The notes below the pieces were generated by a model. The model was given only the letters and a program-made list of their open reading frames with translations, had not been told where the DNA came from and made no database searches. Position numbers and translations under genes: made by a program. Below, piece by piece: positions 1 through 8,792 of a stretch of DNA of 64,000 bases; the stretch's first letter is position 1; every line of letters begins with the position of its first letter. The stretch lies in NCBI RefSeq assembly GCF_034119865.1, contig NZ_CP139421.1:5807501-5871500 (forward strand), written 5' to 3'. The stretch comes from Algoriphagus sp. NG3 (GTDB lineage: Bacteria; Bacteroidota; Bacteroidia; Cytophagales; Cyclobacteriaceae).

Positions 1-862
1 AATTTGAATTGAAAATTTCATCTTGCCTTTCCCAATAGTTTTCCAGTTCAAATTTGGGTACACCCCTGTTTCCATAATCCAAGCTATATTTGACATAGAC
101 GCTGTCTTTGGTGACTGTGAGAAGATCTGTAGAGCCTACTACGGGAGGGAGGTTGTACTCATTTTTAGTAGGAGATGGGTAGAAAACCTGCCCATTGATT
201 ACCCCATACTGTTTTTCCACGAAGTAGGAGATCTGCCCGTCCTCCACTTTGATGAGATGGTGCTCTCCCAGATCTTCCTGACCCACCCGCTGGTTTGGAG
301 GTAAATTCGTCCAGAGGTACAGCACATCATCAATCCGTACAAAATTCCTGAAGTTCTTGTCCCTGGGTAAATGTCCTAAGTTGTCAGTGCTGATATAGTC
401 GAAGGTATTTAGATCGTATTTTTTGATCTTCTGGTAATCCATTAGCTCAAAAATCCCTTGTTCGAAGTCGATTTGTAGCTCGGTCATATCCAGATATTCT
501 TCAGGCCCTTCCCCTTGATGATCAAATACCCTCACAGCTTTGCCGGACTTATCAAAAACAAGCATTTTTTGTTGCCTAGAATCAAAAATGTAGAGCAACT
601 CCCCGTCAGGAGAAACGACTAATTTCCGGAGAAAGGAAATCATGTGTTTCTCTGCCGATTCCAAAAAAGTAATACCTTCGATTTGAAGGTCTTCCGGCCA
701 TTCAAATGATTTTGATCCATTCACTAGTATAGGAATTGATTGGTTAGTTTTTTCCTGGGCTTTTGATATTTTTTGTTCCGGTTGAGAAGATGAGCAGGCA
801 AAATACAGCAGTCCGGTAAAGAGTGGATAAAGACGAAGTAAAGTGGTGTATCGGATTGGCAC
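1..862 (-). CDS. 6-bladed beta-propeller lipoprotein (3' end outside window)
   Basis: Reading on the minus strand from 862 there is one open frame to the window edge, so the C-terminus is missing. The N-terminus has a hydrophobic stretch ending in the lipobox-like YFAC, followed by SSSQPEQ, so it is probably a lipoprotein facing the periplasm. Motifs such as LLYIFDSRQQKMLVFDKSG and GEGPEEYLDM are typical of the Bacteroidota 6-bladed beta-propeller (DUF5128-like) family. No ATG lies near the N-terminus; GTG at 862 is the best start, just after a hairpin. The small secreted peptide gene at 946-1161 lies directly upstream on the same strand. Function of the family is not established; a binding or sensing role is only inference. 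Confidence 0.8.
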   Translation of the reverse strand, partial: MPIRYTTLLRLYPLFTGLLYFACSSSQPEQKISKAQEKTNQSIPILVNGSKSFEWPEDLQIEGITFLESAEKHMISFLRKLVVSPDGELLYIFDSRQQKMLVFDKSGKAVRVFDHQGEGPEEYLDMTELQIDFEQGIFELMDYQKIKKYDLNTFDYISTDNLGHLPRDKNFRNFVRIDDVLYLWTNLPPNQRVGQEDLGEHHLIKVEDGQISYFVEKQYGVINGQVFYPSPTKNEYNLPPVVGSTDLLTVTKDSVYVKYSLDYGNRGVPKFELENYWERQDEIFNSN

Positions 863-883
863 TTTAGTGGGGGTTGGAATGGA

Positions 884-922
884 TAAAAAGATGCCGTGCA
901 AAGAGATTAACTAGCACGGCAT
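884..922 (-). terminator. Intrinsic terminator after the small peptide gene
   Basis: A perfect 9-bp inverted repeat (ATGCCGTGC at 891-899, GCACGGCAT at 914-922) with a 14-nt loop is followed on the minus strand by a T-rich run (complement of 884-890). It sits between the small peptide gene and the propeller gene, so it probably lets only part of the transcripts read through. Confidence 0.7.
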
Positions 923-945
923 GGAAGTGTCAAGGCTGGACTAGT

Positions 946-1161
946 TTAGCATAGTCCTGGGCCATGATAACAATGGTCGTGGCGTAGCCAGACCCCATCC
1001 CCAAGATAATAGCGATCAGTATAATCCAATATCTTGTAGTTGTATCCTCCAGGAGGCGGCATATTGGCCTCAGAGGCAGAAGGCCAAGCTAAAAATAGCA
1101 AAGTGAAGATAAATGTACCTCCCAAGGTTGCTCCAACCTGTTTTAGAAATTGTGTTTTCAT
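946..1161 (-). CDS. Small secreted peptide, NVEALA-like context
   Basis: This 71-residue protein has an N-terminal hydrophobic segment (about residues 8-27, ending WPSASEA) that looks like a signal peptide. The mature part is about 40 residues, rich in Gly, Pro, Tyr and His, and ends CYHGPGLC, so two cysteines six residues apart lie at the C-terminus. The sequence does not match a family I know, but Bacteroidota 6-bladed propeller genes often sit beside small exported peptides of the NVEALA type, and that is the arrangement here. A hairpin terminator separates the two genes. Coding status is supported by the leader, the neighbour and the terminator; function is unknown. Confidence 0.6.
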   Translation of the reverse strand: MKTQFLKQVGATLGGTFIFTLLFLAWPSASEANMPPPGGYNYKILDYTDRYYLGDGVWLRHDHCYHGPGLC

Positions 1162-1223
1162 GATTGATAATGTTTAGTTTTCTGAAACTATTTTTTTTTA
1201 GATCCTAATAAATCAATGTTTTT

Positions 1224-1240
1224 TTCCTTGTACCAAGGAA
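1224..1240. promoter_or_regulatory. Perfect dyad upstream of the small peptide gene
   Basis: TTCCTTG, a 3-bp spacer and CAAGGAA form a perfect 17-bp dyad 63 bp upstream of the ATG of the minus-strand peptide gene. No T-run follows on either strand in a terminator-like position, so an operator is more likely than a terminator. This is inference from symmetry and position only. Confidence 0.3.
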
Positions 1241-1336
1241 CCTCCTTGATGTCTGGAGAATGGGACATAGGGAGAAGTGCTGAATCTGATACAGCAGAAT
1301 TAAATTATATATCTGTTCGAGGGGAGCTTAAAATAC

Positions 1337-1774
1337 CTAAAGTCCAAATTGCTCAAAATGGTGCTTGAAATGCTTCAAGTGAAATTTTTCCCACTCTGCA
1401 AAGCTCAGCCAACCCAGTTGCGGGTGCATGGTCAACTCTCCGGGATTAGTTCTGAAAAAGTCATTGTACTCTTCTATACTCTTTAACAGCTGCTCTTTCG
1501 CCTCAGTTAGGGTAGCGTATTTCAAAGGAAGTGGTGTTCCATTAGTTCCAGGTGCCTGAAGGCCTTTGGGGAAATCCATGGCGGTATGGAGGAGCATTTC
1601 TTTTTGTTTCAGTTGCTTTTCGCTTGGCTCAAATTCTGGCCACTTGATTTTGTAAGCGATTTTCACGGTAAGCGAGAGGTGTTCTACCATGTGGTGGGGA
1701 GTCATGGTTCCAAATTGAGCGGTGGAGTGTTCGGTAAGAGTTGTTAGCTTTTTCTTTATTATTCTACTGTCCAT
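1337..1774 (-). CDS. DUF1569 (DinB-like) family protein
   Basis: A 145-residue soluble protein with no signal peptide. The paired histidines in MTPHHMVEHLS (about residues 24-33) and the C-terminal block HPQLGWLSFAEWEKFHLKHF (about 117-136) fit the DUF1569 family, four-helix proteins related to DinB with a likely metal site built from histidines. The usual length is about 150 residues, so it looks complete. It is transcribed in the same direction as nrdBA, but the nrdA terminator lies between, so it is probably a separate unit. The biochemical role is unknown. Confidence 0.7.
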   Translation of the reverse strand: MDSRIIKKKLTTLTEHSTAQFGTMTPHHMVEHLSLTVKIAYKIKWPEFEPSEKQLKQKEMLLHTAMDFPKGLQAPGTNGTPLPLKYATLTEAKEQLLKSIEEYNDFFRTNPGELTMHPQLGWLSFAEWEKFHLKHFKHHFEQFGL

Positions 1775-1800
1775 TATTTGGGCTTTAATTAATAAGGTAT

Positions 1801-1831
1801 AAAAAAAGGCGCTTGAATACTCAAACGCCTT
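1801..1831 (-). terminator. Terminator of the nrdBA operon
   Basis: AAGGCG (1806-1811) and CGCCTT (1826-1831) pair, and an inner TGA/TCA extends the stem. On the minus strand the hairpin is followed by a run of seven T (complement of 1801-1807). It begins 24 bp after the nrdA stop codon. Confidence 0.8.
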
Positions 1832-1854
1832 AGTGATTTTACAACTTTACTGAT

Positions 1855-4263
1855 TTAGCTCCCGCACGCTTCACAGTTGTCCGGATCATCCAGCGAACAT
1901 GCGATGGCATCTTGCTGTTGCTTTTGTGTTTTGAGAGGGACTTCTTGTTGCACATTACTTGCTGCTGCCTTCGGCTCAAATCCTGTTTTGTCCAATGTGA
2001 ATTTAATAGCAGCTGTAGCTGCCTGTGATCTCAAGTAGTACATTCCTGTCTTCAGACCCTTCTTCCAAGCATAGAAGTGCATAGATGTCAATTTGCCGAA
2101 GTTAGGGTCTTGCATGAAGACATTCATACTCTGAGACTGGCAGATATATGCCCCACGGTCAGCAGCCAAATCAATGATGACTTTCTGAGAGATTTCCCAT
2201 ACGGTCTTATAGAGATCTTTGATGTGTTGAGGGATACCGGGGATGTTTTGTACTGATCCATTCGTAGAAATCAATCGATTTCTCATGGTGTCATCCCACA
2301 GGCCTAGTGCAATCAAATCTTTCATCAAATGCTTGTTCGCAATAATGAACTCACCTGATAATGTTCTTCTTGTGTAGATGTTTGAGGTGTAAGGCTCAAA
2401 GCACTCATTGTTGCCCAAGATCTGAGAAGTAGATGCTGTAGGCATAGGAGCCATCAACAGGGAATTTCTCATTCCGTACTTCTTTATTTTTTCTTTTACC
2501 TCAGCCCAGTTCCATCTACCTGATTTTGGCTTTACTCCCCAAAGATCAAACTGTAGCTCACCTTTAGAGGCAGGGGAACCTTCGTAAGTCTCGTAAGTAC
2601 CTTGAACTTTTGCTAGCTCCATGGAAGTTTCTACAGCTGCAAAGTACATGGTTTCGAAGATGTCCTCATTCAAGCCTTTAGCTTCAGGAGATTCAAAAGG
2701 CATCCTAAGCATAATGAATGCATCTGCAAGTCCCTGAATGCCCAGACCAATCGGACGGTGACGGAAGTTTGATCTTCGTGCCTCTTCTACAGGATAGTAG
2801 TTTACATCAATTACCTTGTTCAGGTTTTTGGTGGCTACTTTGGTGATTTCATATAGTTTCTGATGATCAAAGAACAGCTTTCCATCAGGACCTTTGGTCA
2901 CGAATTTTGGAAGAGCGATGGAAGCCAGGTTACATACTGCTACTTCGTCCGGAGCTGTGTACTCAATGATCTCAGTACATAGGTTGGAAGACTTGATTGT
3001 ACCGAGATTCTTCTGGTTTGACTTGCCGTTTGCGGCGTCTTTGTAAAGCATGTAAGGAGTTCCTGTCTCGATCTGAGACTCTAATACTTCAAACCACAGT
3101 TCCTGTGCCTTGATTGTCTCACGGGCTTTTCCTTCACGCTCATATTTCTCATATAATCTTTCGAACTCTTCTCCATGACACTCAGAAAGACCAGGTGCCT
3201 CATGAGGACAGAACAGTGACCATTCCAGGTTTTGCTCAACACGCTTCATAAATAAATCCGGAATCCAAAGTGCATAGAACAAGTCTCTAGCTCTCATTTC
3301 TTCCTTACCATGATTTCTTTTTAGCTCCAAGAAATCTTTGATATCTGCATGCCAAGGCTCTAAGTAAATAGCAAAGCTTCCTTTTCTTTTTCCTCCGCCC
3401 TGATCCACATAGCGAGCCGTCATGTCAAAGTTTCTCAACATTGGTACAATACCATTAGAAACTCCGTTAGTTCCTTTGATATAGGATCCTTTGGCTCTCA
3501 CGTGATGAATAGAAAGGCCAATGCCTCCAGCTGATTGTGAGATCTTAGCACATTGCTTCAACGTGTCGTAAATCCCATCAATACTGTCATCCTTCATGGT
3601 AAGCAAGAAGCAAGACGAAAGCTGAGGTTTTGGAGTCCCTGCATTGAAAAGGGTAGGAGTAGCGTGTGTAAACCATTTTTCTGAGAGCAGGTTGTAGGTT
3701 TCGATCACTGATTCGATATCCTCTTTATGGATCCCTACTGCCACTCTCATCAACATATGTTGAGGACGTTCTACTACTTTTCCGTTCAACCGGATCAAAT
3801 AACTTCTCTCTAAAGTTTTGAACCCGAAATAATCATATCCAAAATCCCTTTTGTAATCAATCGCTGCATCTAGTTTGGCTGCGTTGTTTTTTATGATGCC
3901 ATAAACCTCTGGATCCAGCAGAGCGGCATTCTCATCAGTCTTTGGGTTGACATGGGTATATAGCCTTTTCATGGTATTGGAAAAAGACTGGCTAGTCGTC
4001 TTATGTAGATTGGATATAGCTATTCTCGCAGCAAGAATTGCATAATCCGGATGCTTTACAGTCAATGATGCGCATACCTCAGCAGCCAGATTGTCAAGCT
4101 CTGTGGTGGATACTCCGTCATACAACCCATCAATTACCTTTTTGGCAACATCAATAGGCTGAATGAATTTGGGATCCAGTTCATAGCATAGATTTTCTAT
4201 TCTTGTTGTGATTTTGTCGAATCTTACAGATTCTCGCCTTCCGTCTCTTTTTAATACTAGCAT
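1855..4263 (-). CDS. nrdA: Ribonucleoside-diphosphate reductase class Ia, alpha subunit
   Basis: Catalytic subunit that reduces ribonucleoside diphosphates to deoxyribonucleotides. At 802 residues it has full class Ia length. Residues 1-90 form an ATP-cone ([17 protein letters not shown]), so dATP inhibition is expected. Active-site residues are visible: Cys218 (SSCFL) and Cys444 (AVCNLA) as the redox pair, and Asn427, Cys429 and Glu431 in NLCTE. Tyr742-Tyr743 (MYYLRSQ) would carry the radical relay. The C-terminal CEACGS holds the mobile Cys797/Cys800 pair that exchanges electrons with thioredoxin or glutaredoxin. The gene follows nrdB by 40 bp and ends at a clear terminator. Confidence 0.97.
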   Translation of the reverse strand: MLVLKRDGRRESVRFDKITTRIENLCYELDPKFIQPIDVAKKVIDGLYDGVSTTELDNLAAEVCASLTVKHPDYAILAARIAISNLHKTTSQSFSNTMKRLYTHVNPKTDENAALLDPEVYGIIKNNAAKLDAAIDYKRDFGYDYFGFKTLERSYLIRLNGKVVERPQHMLMRVAVGIHKEDIESVIETYNLLSEKWFTHATPTLFNAGTPKPQLSSCFLLTMKDDSIDGIYDTLKQCAKISQSAGGIGLSIHHVRAKGSYIKGTNGVSNGIVPMLRNFDMTARYVDQGGGKRKGSFAIYLEPWHADIKDFLELKRNHGKEEMRARDLFYALWIPDLFMKRVEQNLEWSLFCPHEAPGLSECHGEEFERLYEKYEREGKARETIKAQELWFEVLESQIETGTPYMLYKDAANGKSNQKNLGTIKSSNLCTEIIEYTAPDEVAVCNLASIALPKFVTKGPDGKLFFDHQKLYEITKVATKNLNKVIDVNYYPVEEARRSNFRHRPIGLGIQGLADAFIMLRMPFESPEAKGLNEDIFETMYFAAVETSMELAKVQGTYETYEGSPASKGELQFDLWGVKPKSGRWNWAEVKEKIKKYGMRNSLLMAPMPTASTSQILGNNECFEPYTSNIYTRRTLSGEFIIANKHLMKDLIALGLWDDTMRNRLISTNGSVQNIPGIPQHIKDLYKTVWEISQKVIIDLAADRGAYICQSQSMNVFMQDPNFGKLTSMHFYAWKKGLKTGMYYLRSQAATAAIKFTLDKTGFEPKAAASNVQQEVPLKTQKQQQDAIACSLDDPDNCEACGS

Positions 4264-4303
4264 TTCTTTGGGATTTTTAGGTTGATAGAAAAGTGTGGGT
4301 TAA

Positions 4304-5284
4304 TCAGAAGTCCTCACCAATTGAGAATCTTGGTGAATCATCCGACCCTTCATTGGATTTCATTACTCCGGCCTTTTGGTAATCACCAACTCTTTTTTCA
4401 AAGAAATTGGTTTTACCCTGTAGTGAAATCATATCCATGAAGTCAAATGGATTTGTACTGTTCCAAATTTTTTCACATTCTAATTCCACCAATAGTCTGT
4501 CTGCGACAAACTCAATATATTGACACATCAGGTCTGCATTCATTCCGATGAGTCTTACCGGCAGTGCGTCGGTAACAAACTCTTTTTCTATTTCTACGGC
4601 GTCTTTGATTATCTCTCTTACTGTCTCTTTTGGCAGTTGATTGTTCAGGTGTTTGGTGTAAAGATGACAGGCAAAGTCACAGTGAAGACCTTCATCACGG
4701 GATATCAATTCGTTGGAGAAAGTGAGACCAGGCATCAAGCCTCTTTTCTTTAACCAAAAAATAGAGCAAAACGATCCCGAAAAGAAAATGCCTTCTACTG
4801 CTGCAAAAGCGATCAGACGCTCTTGGAAGTTTCCATTGTCAATCCATCTCAATGCCCAATCTGCTTTTTTCTTGACACAATCAATGTGTTCGATGGCATG
4901 CAATAGCTTGTCACGTTCCGCGGCATCTTTGATATAAGTATCGATAAGAAGACTATAGGTTTCCGAGTGGATATTTTCCATGGCGATCTGGAAGCCATAA
5001 AAGAACTTAGCCTCCGTATATTGAACCTCCGACACAAAATGTTCCGCCAAATTTTCATTTACGATTCCGTCACTGGCTGCAAAAAACGCCAAAACGTGGG
5101 ATATAAAGTGACGTTCTCCGTCATTTAATGCTTTCCAGTCAACCATATCCTGGCCAAGATCTATTTCTTCAGCTGTCCAAAAGCTTGCCTCAGCTTTTTT
5201 GTAGTATTGCCAAATATCATTGTGCTGTATTGGGAATAAAACAAAGCGATTCTTGTTCTCTTCTAATATTGGTTCGTTCTGCAT
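4304..5284 (-). CDS. nrdB: Ribonucleoside-diphosphate reductase class Ia, beta subunit
   Basis: Radical-generating subunit, partner of NrdA. The ligand set of the diiron-tyrosyl radical centre is complete: Asp42 (FWTAEEID), Glu103 and His106 (ENIHSETY), Glu164, Glu198 and His201 (RDEGLHCDF). Tyr110 in ENIHSETY is the radical tyrosine, so this is a tyrosyl-radical enzyme rather than a Tyr-less Mn/Fe type. The FWTAEEIDL and AMENIHSE motifs resemble the eukaryotic-like R2 group. At 326 residues the length is normal. It is the first gene of the operon, the reverse of the order in E. coli. Confidence 0.97.
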   Translation of the reverse strand: MQNEPILEENKNRFVLFPIQHNDIWQYYKKAEASFWTAEEIDLGQDMVDWKALNDGERHFISHVLAFFAASDGIVNENLAEHFVSEVQYTEAKFFYGFQIAMENIHSETYSLLIDTYIKDAAERDKLLHAIEHIDCVKKKADWALRWIDNGNFQERLIAFAAVEGIFFSGSFCSIFWLKKRGLMPGLTFSNELISRDEGLHCDFACHLYTKHLNNQLPKETVREIIKDAVEIEKEFVTDALPVRLIGMNADLMCQYIEFVADRLLVELECEKIWNSTNPFDFMDMISLQGKTNFFEKRVGDYQKAGVMKSNEGSDDSPRFSIGEDF

Positions 5285-5353
5285 TGCTAAAATGTGTTTT
5301 AATCGTAATTAAATCTATTGCCCTTTCACTGAATTATGGAGTGGGGAGATAGC

Positions 5354-5380
5354 AAAGGCTGCCTTTTTAGAACAGCCTTT
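5354..5380 (-). promoter_or_regulatory. Hairpin in the nrdB upstream region
   Basis: AAAGGCTG (5354-5361) and CAGCCTTT (5373-5380) form a perfect 8-bp stem with an 11-nt loop, about 70 bp upstream of the nrdB start. If the nrdB transcript begins upstream of it, the hairpin would lie in the leader. No strong T-run follows it on the minus strand, so attenuation is only a possibility. Confidence 0.35.
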
Positions 5381-5547
5381 GAACAAATATGTGAATCAAA
5401 ATCGGGAAATAAAACCTGTGAAGTGATAGTTTAATGTATAATTTGACCTGTATTCAATAATCGTTTATTCGCCAATGGTACAATAGGTTAAATACATATT
5501 GATATAGCTTTAGATTAATTGAATGGGCTATTTCTAGGGGTTTGAAA

Positions 5548-5570
5548 TTTTTTGAAATAATTTCAAAAAA
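5548..5570. promoter_or_regulatory. 23-bp perfect palindrome between nrdB and rplU
   Basis: TTTTTTGAAAT, one central A, then ATTTCAAAAAA: 11-bp arms with no mismatch. The arms are too close for a stable RNA loop, so a protein-binding dyad is more plausible. A half-copy (TTTGAAAT) stands just before it at 5541-5548. Confidence 0.35.
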
Positions 5571-5808
5571 GATTTTCAACCAAAATTCAAGGCTAAAATT
5601 GACTCTGGGTCAAATATTTAGTGCGGATGATTTTTATTTCCAATATTTTGAAGGTCAACGTGTTGAATAAAAATCTAATGAAAGATTTTAAATCATTTCT
5701 GAATAAAATTGTCTTTTCAAGAGGATTTAATTAAGGCGATTTTCCCTCCAAAAGACGATTTGCAAAGGTTTACTTTAAATCCGAAATAATATTTCAGAAG
5801 CCTGTTTT

Positions 5809-5836
5809 TTTGTTTTATATATCTTCCTTATATTTG
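5809..5836 (+). promoter_or_regulatory. Bacteroidota-type promoter of rplU-rpmA
   Basis: TTTG at 5809-5812 and TATATTTG at 5829-5836 match the -33 (TTTG) and -7 (TAnnTTTG) elements of the Bacteroidota housekeeping sigma factor, with a 16-bp spacer. The ATG of rplU lies 28 bp downstream of the -7 box. Confidence 0.7.
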
Positions 5837-5864
5837 CACTCCGATTTCAAAAGAATCAAGAACT

Positions 5865-6176
5865 ATGTACGCAATTGTAAACATCGCAGGAAAGCAGTTC
5901 AAAGTAACACAAGATCAGTTCGTTTATGCTCCAAAGCTAAACTTAGAAACTGGCGCTTCCGTGGAATTCGACCAGGTACTATTAGCAGAAGCTGATGGAT
6001 CTGTGTCTGTAGGCGCTCCCCTTTTGGCAGGAGCGAAGGTATCTGGGAAGGTCCTAGATCATGTAAAGGGTGATAAAGTCATCGTCTTCAAAAAGAAGCG
6101 CCGTAAGGGCTACAAAAAGAAGAACGGTCATAGACAAGATTTCACCAAAGTTTTGATAGAAAGTATTTCAATCTAA
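5865..6176 (+). CDS. rplU: 50S ribosomal protein L21
   Basis: Component of the large ribosomal subunit that binds 23S rRNA. The N-terminus [14 protein letters not shown] and the basic C-terminal part ([20 protein letters not shown], about residues 76-95) are characteristic of L21. The length of 103 residues is standard. It is followed after 35 bp by rpmA, the almost universal L21-L27 pair, and has its own promoter immediately upstream. Confidence 0.98.
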   Translation: MYAIVNIAGKQFKVTQDQFVYAPKLNLETGASVEFDQVLLAEADGSVSVGAPLLAGAKVSGKVLDHVKGDKVIVFKKKRRKGYKKKNGHRQDFTKVLIESISI

Positions 6177-6211
6177 GTTTTCTCTTCGGAAAACGATAAA
6201 AGAATAAAACC

Positions 6212-6472
6212 ATGGCACATAAGAAAGGCGTCGGTAGTTCCAAAAACGGTAGAGAATCACATTCCAAAAGATTGGGTGTGAAGAAATTTGGAGGCGAAGC
6301 AGTAATCGCCGGAAATATCATTGTAAGACAAAGAGGTACTAAGCATCATCCAGGTGAAAATGTTGGACTTGGTAAAGATCATACCTTGTTTGCAACTGCA
6401 AATGGTGTGGTTACCTTCAGAAAGAAATTTGATGGCAAATCTTACGTAAGCGTATTGCCAGCAGAAGCATAA
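6212..6472 (+). CDS. rpmA: 50S ribosomal protein L27
   Basis: Large-subunit protein near the peptidyl transferase centre. The sequence [20 protein letters not shown], followed by [14 protein letters not shown] (about residues 39-52), is typical of L27. Its N-terminus begins directly with the mature AHKKG form and has no cleavable extension of the Firmicutes type. The length of 86 residues is normal. Second gene of the rplU-rpmA operon, ended by the terminator at 6495-6526. Confidence 0.98.
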   Translation: MAHKKGVGSSKNGRESHSKRLGVKKFGGEAVIAGNIIVRQRGTKHHPGENVGLGKDHTLFATANGVVTFRKKFDGKSYVSVLPAEA

Positions 6473-6494
6473 GTATTGCTTAAATAATTTATAT

Positions 6495-6526
6495 AAAAAA
6501 AGGCTATCGTATAGATAGCCTTTTTT
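6495..6526. terminator. Bidirectional terminator, rpmA / baeRF gene
   Basis: GGCTATC (6502-6508) and GATAGCC (6514-6520) pair around a 5-nt loop, flanked by an A-run on the left and a T-run on the right, so it can end transcription from both sides. It lies between the convergent genes rpmA (+) and the gene at 6537-7718 (-). Confidence 0.9.
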
Positions 6527-6536
6527 GTTTTTTAGA

Positions 6537-7718
6537 TTAACTTTTAGTAGGAATTGGATAACGGAGTATCCCTGCCAAAGGAGAATCCCCGGGGATGTCT
6601 TCTGGATCAAGCAAAAAAACATTGCCTTTGGATCTGATCACACATGCTGACGCTTCATCGATCAGGCAATGAACGCCGTTGGTTTGCTTTTCATGGAACT
6701 CTACATTATGGGTATCCTCGTTGTATTTGCCCCAGAGGTGTTTGTGATTATTGGAGACAAACAATGTATCAACCCCTCCTGTAAATGCCGCCTTTAATAA
6801 CTCTTCTGTTTCATTGTCTAAAGCAAGTTCTTCAGCTTTTTTTCCTTCAAAGGAATCTAATAGATTATTTCCTTTATTGGCAAAATTAGGCGCTGCCAAT
6901 TCCCAGGATTCTTGATGTAGCAAATCCAGGCCGTTTGCAGTGAATGAGCCTGGGATGTGTCCCTCCATCAAGTGGTTGTATTTATTAGCTTCTCTATACA
7001 GCGGGATCAAATAGTCAACACCGGCTAAATAAAGTGGTAATGGGTTTTTGTTCAGGATAGGCTCAAGCATATTGGTCATCCTGTGGAAATAGTTGAGAAT
7101 GGTCTTCTTTTTTTCTTCATCGGATCCTTCTCCGTGACCATGAAACATAGCTCCGGCAGCACCTACACCTCCTTGGCCCTGAATAAATTGCTGATTTTCA
7201 AAATCCTCTTCCTCTGCGACATGAGAAACCGCCACCTTATCAGGATCAAGAATTATTTCCTGGATTACATTTCTGGTTGCTTCGTAAAGATGGATCCTTT
7301 CGAGATTCAGAACTAGCAGGTAGTAGTGCCCGTTGCCAGATATTTCTGGAATTAATGGAAGCAAAAATGGCTTCGTGCTGATAAAATAGGAGCTATCTTC
7401 AATGGGCTGAGGCACCTGAATCAATTCCATTTCACCATCAGAAAGATAGATTGTAATCATATCTGAATTGTGTTTCCAGAATTCCGGATCTTTCAGCAAG
7501 TTGGAAGCAGGCTCCAGCAGTTCTTTTATCTCTTCCGGTTTTTTTTGATATTCATTTTCCAGATCTTTCTCTACTTTGGAAAGCTGGTTTTTCAAATGGA
7601 TTTTGTCCTGTTTGTATCCATCGGTACTTTGTCTGGATGCAGGCAGGAATATTGAAACATAGAGTTTGGAGGATTTTTTAGAAAGTTCAACAAACTTTTT
7701 GAGATCAAAAATTTTCAT
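6537..7718 (-). CDS. Bacterial archaeo-eukaryotic release factor-like protein (baeRF)
   Basis: A 393-residue soluble protein resembling the baeRF families, bacterial proteins related to eRF1/aRF1 and predicted to act on ribosomes. Visible parts are the N-terminal VSIFLPASRQSTDGYKQD, a middle domain with LLVLNLERIHLYEA, a Gly-rich loop IQGQGGVGAAGAMFHGHGEG (about 179-198) before a long helix (KKTILNYFHRM), and PLYLAGVDYLIPLYREANKY (about 222-241). The Gly-rich loop sits where eRF1-like proteins carry GGQ, but reads GQGG. It is divergent from an HPF-like ribosome-binding protein, which supports a ribosome-linked role. Family assignment is from memory of motifs, not a search. Confidence 0.65.
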   Translation of the reverse strand: MKIFDLKKFVELSKKSSKLYVSIFLPASRQSTDGYKQDKIHLKNQLSKVEKDLENEYQKKPEEIKELLEPASNLLKDPEFWKHNSDMITIYLSDGEMELIQVPQPIEDSSYFISTKPFLLPLIPEISGNGHYYLLVLNLERIHLYEATRNVIQEIILDPDKVAVSHVAEEEDFENQQFIQGQGGVGAAGAMFHGHGEGSDEEKKKTILNYFHRMTNMLEPILNKNPLPLYLAGVDYLIPLYREANKYNHLMEGHIPGSFTANGLDLLHQESWELAAPNFANKGNNLLDSFEGKKAEELALDNETEELLKAAFTGGVDTLFVSNNHKHLWGKYNEDTHNVEFHEKQTNGVHCLIDEASACVIRSKGNVFLLDPEDIPGDSPLAGILRYPIPTKS

Positions 7719-7825
7719 GGCTATAGTTTTAGGTTAAATGTATGCTATCCTTGCAGATAGAATGGTACGCTATTTTCGTACAAAGAGGAAGCCATGCAAT
7801 AACGCACCATTTAAAACTTACTATT

Positions 7826-8137
7826 ATGAATTACACTGAACACTATAGGGGGATCAAGATCGATGTCCAAGCACCGCATGTTGAGGTAGATGAAGCTGTC
7901 CAGGTTGAACTGAGATCGTGTATAGATAAGCTTGTCCGATTCACCCACGACATCAATGAAGTGAACTTATATATTAATATAGAGGGGAATGGAGGTGCTG
8001 CTATTTCAAAATTGGGCATGCGTGTAGCGATACCTGGACCGGATATCTATGCAGATGAGGATGGGGATAATTGGATAGGTATGTTGAAATCAGTGACAGA
8101 TAAGAATATCAGGCAACTTCAAAAAGTAAAAAAATGA
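7826..8137 (+). CDS. HPF/RaiA-like ribosome-associated protein
   Basis: The ATG at 7826 gives 103 residues beginning MNYTEHYRGIKIDVQAPH; the frame is also open further upstream, but that part looks non-coding. The pattern IKIDVQAPHVEVDEAVQVEL, then VNLYINIEGNGG and WIGMLKSVTDKNIRQLQKVKK, fits the short S30AE/HPF fold with a basic C-terminus that binds the small subunit and stabilises idle ribosomes. A likely promoter lies at 7750-7778 (TTG, 18 bp, TATTTTCG). The divergent baeRF gene suggests a shared role in stalled or hibernating ribosomes (inference). Confidence 0.75.
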   Translation: MNYTEHYRGIKIDVQAPHVEVDEAVQVELRSCIDKLVRFTHDINEVNLYINIEGNGGAAISKLGMRVAIPGPDIYADEDGDNWIGMLKSVTDKNIRQLQKVKK

Positions 8138-8146
8138 GGAATAATT

Positions 8147-8187
8147 AATCATAAGCTACTGCCTAGAAAGGGTGGTAGCTTATGATT
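8147..8187. terminator. 13-bp inverted repeat between convergent hpf-like and rhomboid genes
   Basis: AATCATAAGCTAC (8147-8159) and GTAGCTTATGATT (8175-8187) pair perfectly around a 15-nt loop. The right arm lies inside the last codons of the rhomboid gene (encoding IISY), the left arm 10 bp after the HPF-like stop. It probably marks both 3' ends, although no long T-run follows. Confidence 0.55.
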
Positions 8188-8792
8188 TCCTGAATAAAAT
8201 TTGCCCCACTTTGTGGAAAAATAATCAAGATTACGGCAATGCCGAAAACAGCTCCATAGAAGTGTGCGTCATGATTTATTCCATCAGAACCTTTTCTTGC
8301 CTGTACTGCAGAGTAAATCAAAAATAGAATTCCAAGTGCAAATCCAGGCAAGCATACAATCCCAAATAAGCAGATATCTGAAAGGGGCAAAATAATAATG
8401 CTGGCGAAGACTGTTGCGGCTGTTCCACCAGAAGCCCCCAAAGCTCTATAATAACTATTGTCCTTGTTCTTTAGGTAGGTAGGAATATCTGAAATGATGA
8501 TACCCAGCAAATAGAAAATCACATAAATGGATCCTCCGGTGATCAAGCCGAATCTATAAATCAACAACTGCTCTACCACGGCCCCGAAAAAGTAAAAGGT
8601 GAACATGTTGAACAAAAGATGGATATAATCTTTATGGATAAATCCAGACGTCAGGAATCTGTCCCACTGGTTTTGTCGCTTGATTTTGTAAGGTATGAAC
8701 ATGCAGCGATCCATAAATGCCGCATTATTGATCCCAAAATAACTGCAAATAGCAGTGATAATTATCAGGACAACTGTAATAGATAATTCCAT
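8163..8792 (-). CDS. Rhomboid family intramembrane serine protease
   Basis: Membrane protease of 209 residues with about six membrane segments. The catalytic serine is Ser121 in GASGG and the catalytic histidine probably His177 in HDAHFYGAVFG. The HxxxN motif in TM2 (IHLLFNMFTFYFFG, about 57-70) helps form the oxyanion hole. There is no extra N-terminal cytoplasmic domain, so this is a minimal rhomboid. The gene begins at the base next to the stop of the polyprenyl synthase, hence it belongs to the same operon. Substrates are unknown. Confidence 0.93.
   Translation of the reverse strand: MELSITVVLIIITAICSYFGINNAAFMDRCMFIPYKIKRQNQWDRFLTSGFIHKDYIHLLFNMFTFYFFGAVVEQLLIYRFGLITGGSIYVIFYLLGIIISDIPTYLKNKDNSYYRALGASGGTAATVFASIIILPLSDICLFGIVCLPGFALGILFLIYSAVQARKGSDGINHDAHFYGAVFGIAVILIIFPQSGANFIQEIISYHPF

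Larger units (their letters stand above)
5285..5864. other. 580-bp AT-rich divergent intergenic region (nrdB / rplU)
   Basis: No open frame here looks coding. The region carries the upstream sequence of nrdB (minus) and the promoter of rplU (plus). It holds a hairpin close to nrdB, a 23-bp perfect palindrome at 5548-5570, and a smaller dyad TTGAC-N5-GTCAA at 5599-5613. I looked for NrdR boxes (ACACWATATATWTTGTGT) and found no convincing match. Confidence 0.6.

Noticed and set aside
5599..5613. TTGAC-N5-GTCAA as an extra -35 promoter box or NrdR site.
   Set aside because: It matches neither the Bacteroidota promoter consensus nor the NrdR box, and short dyads are frequent in AT-rich DNA.
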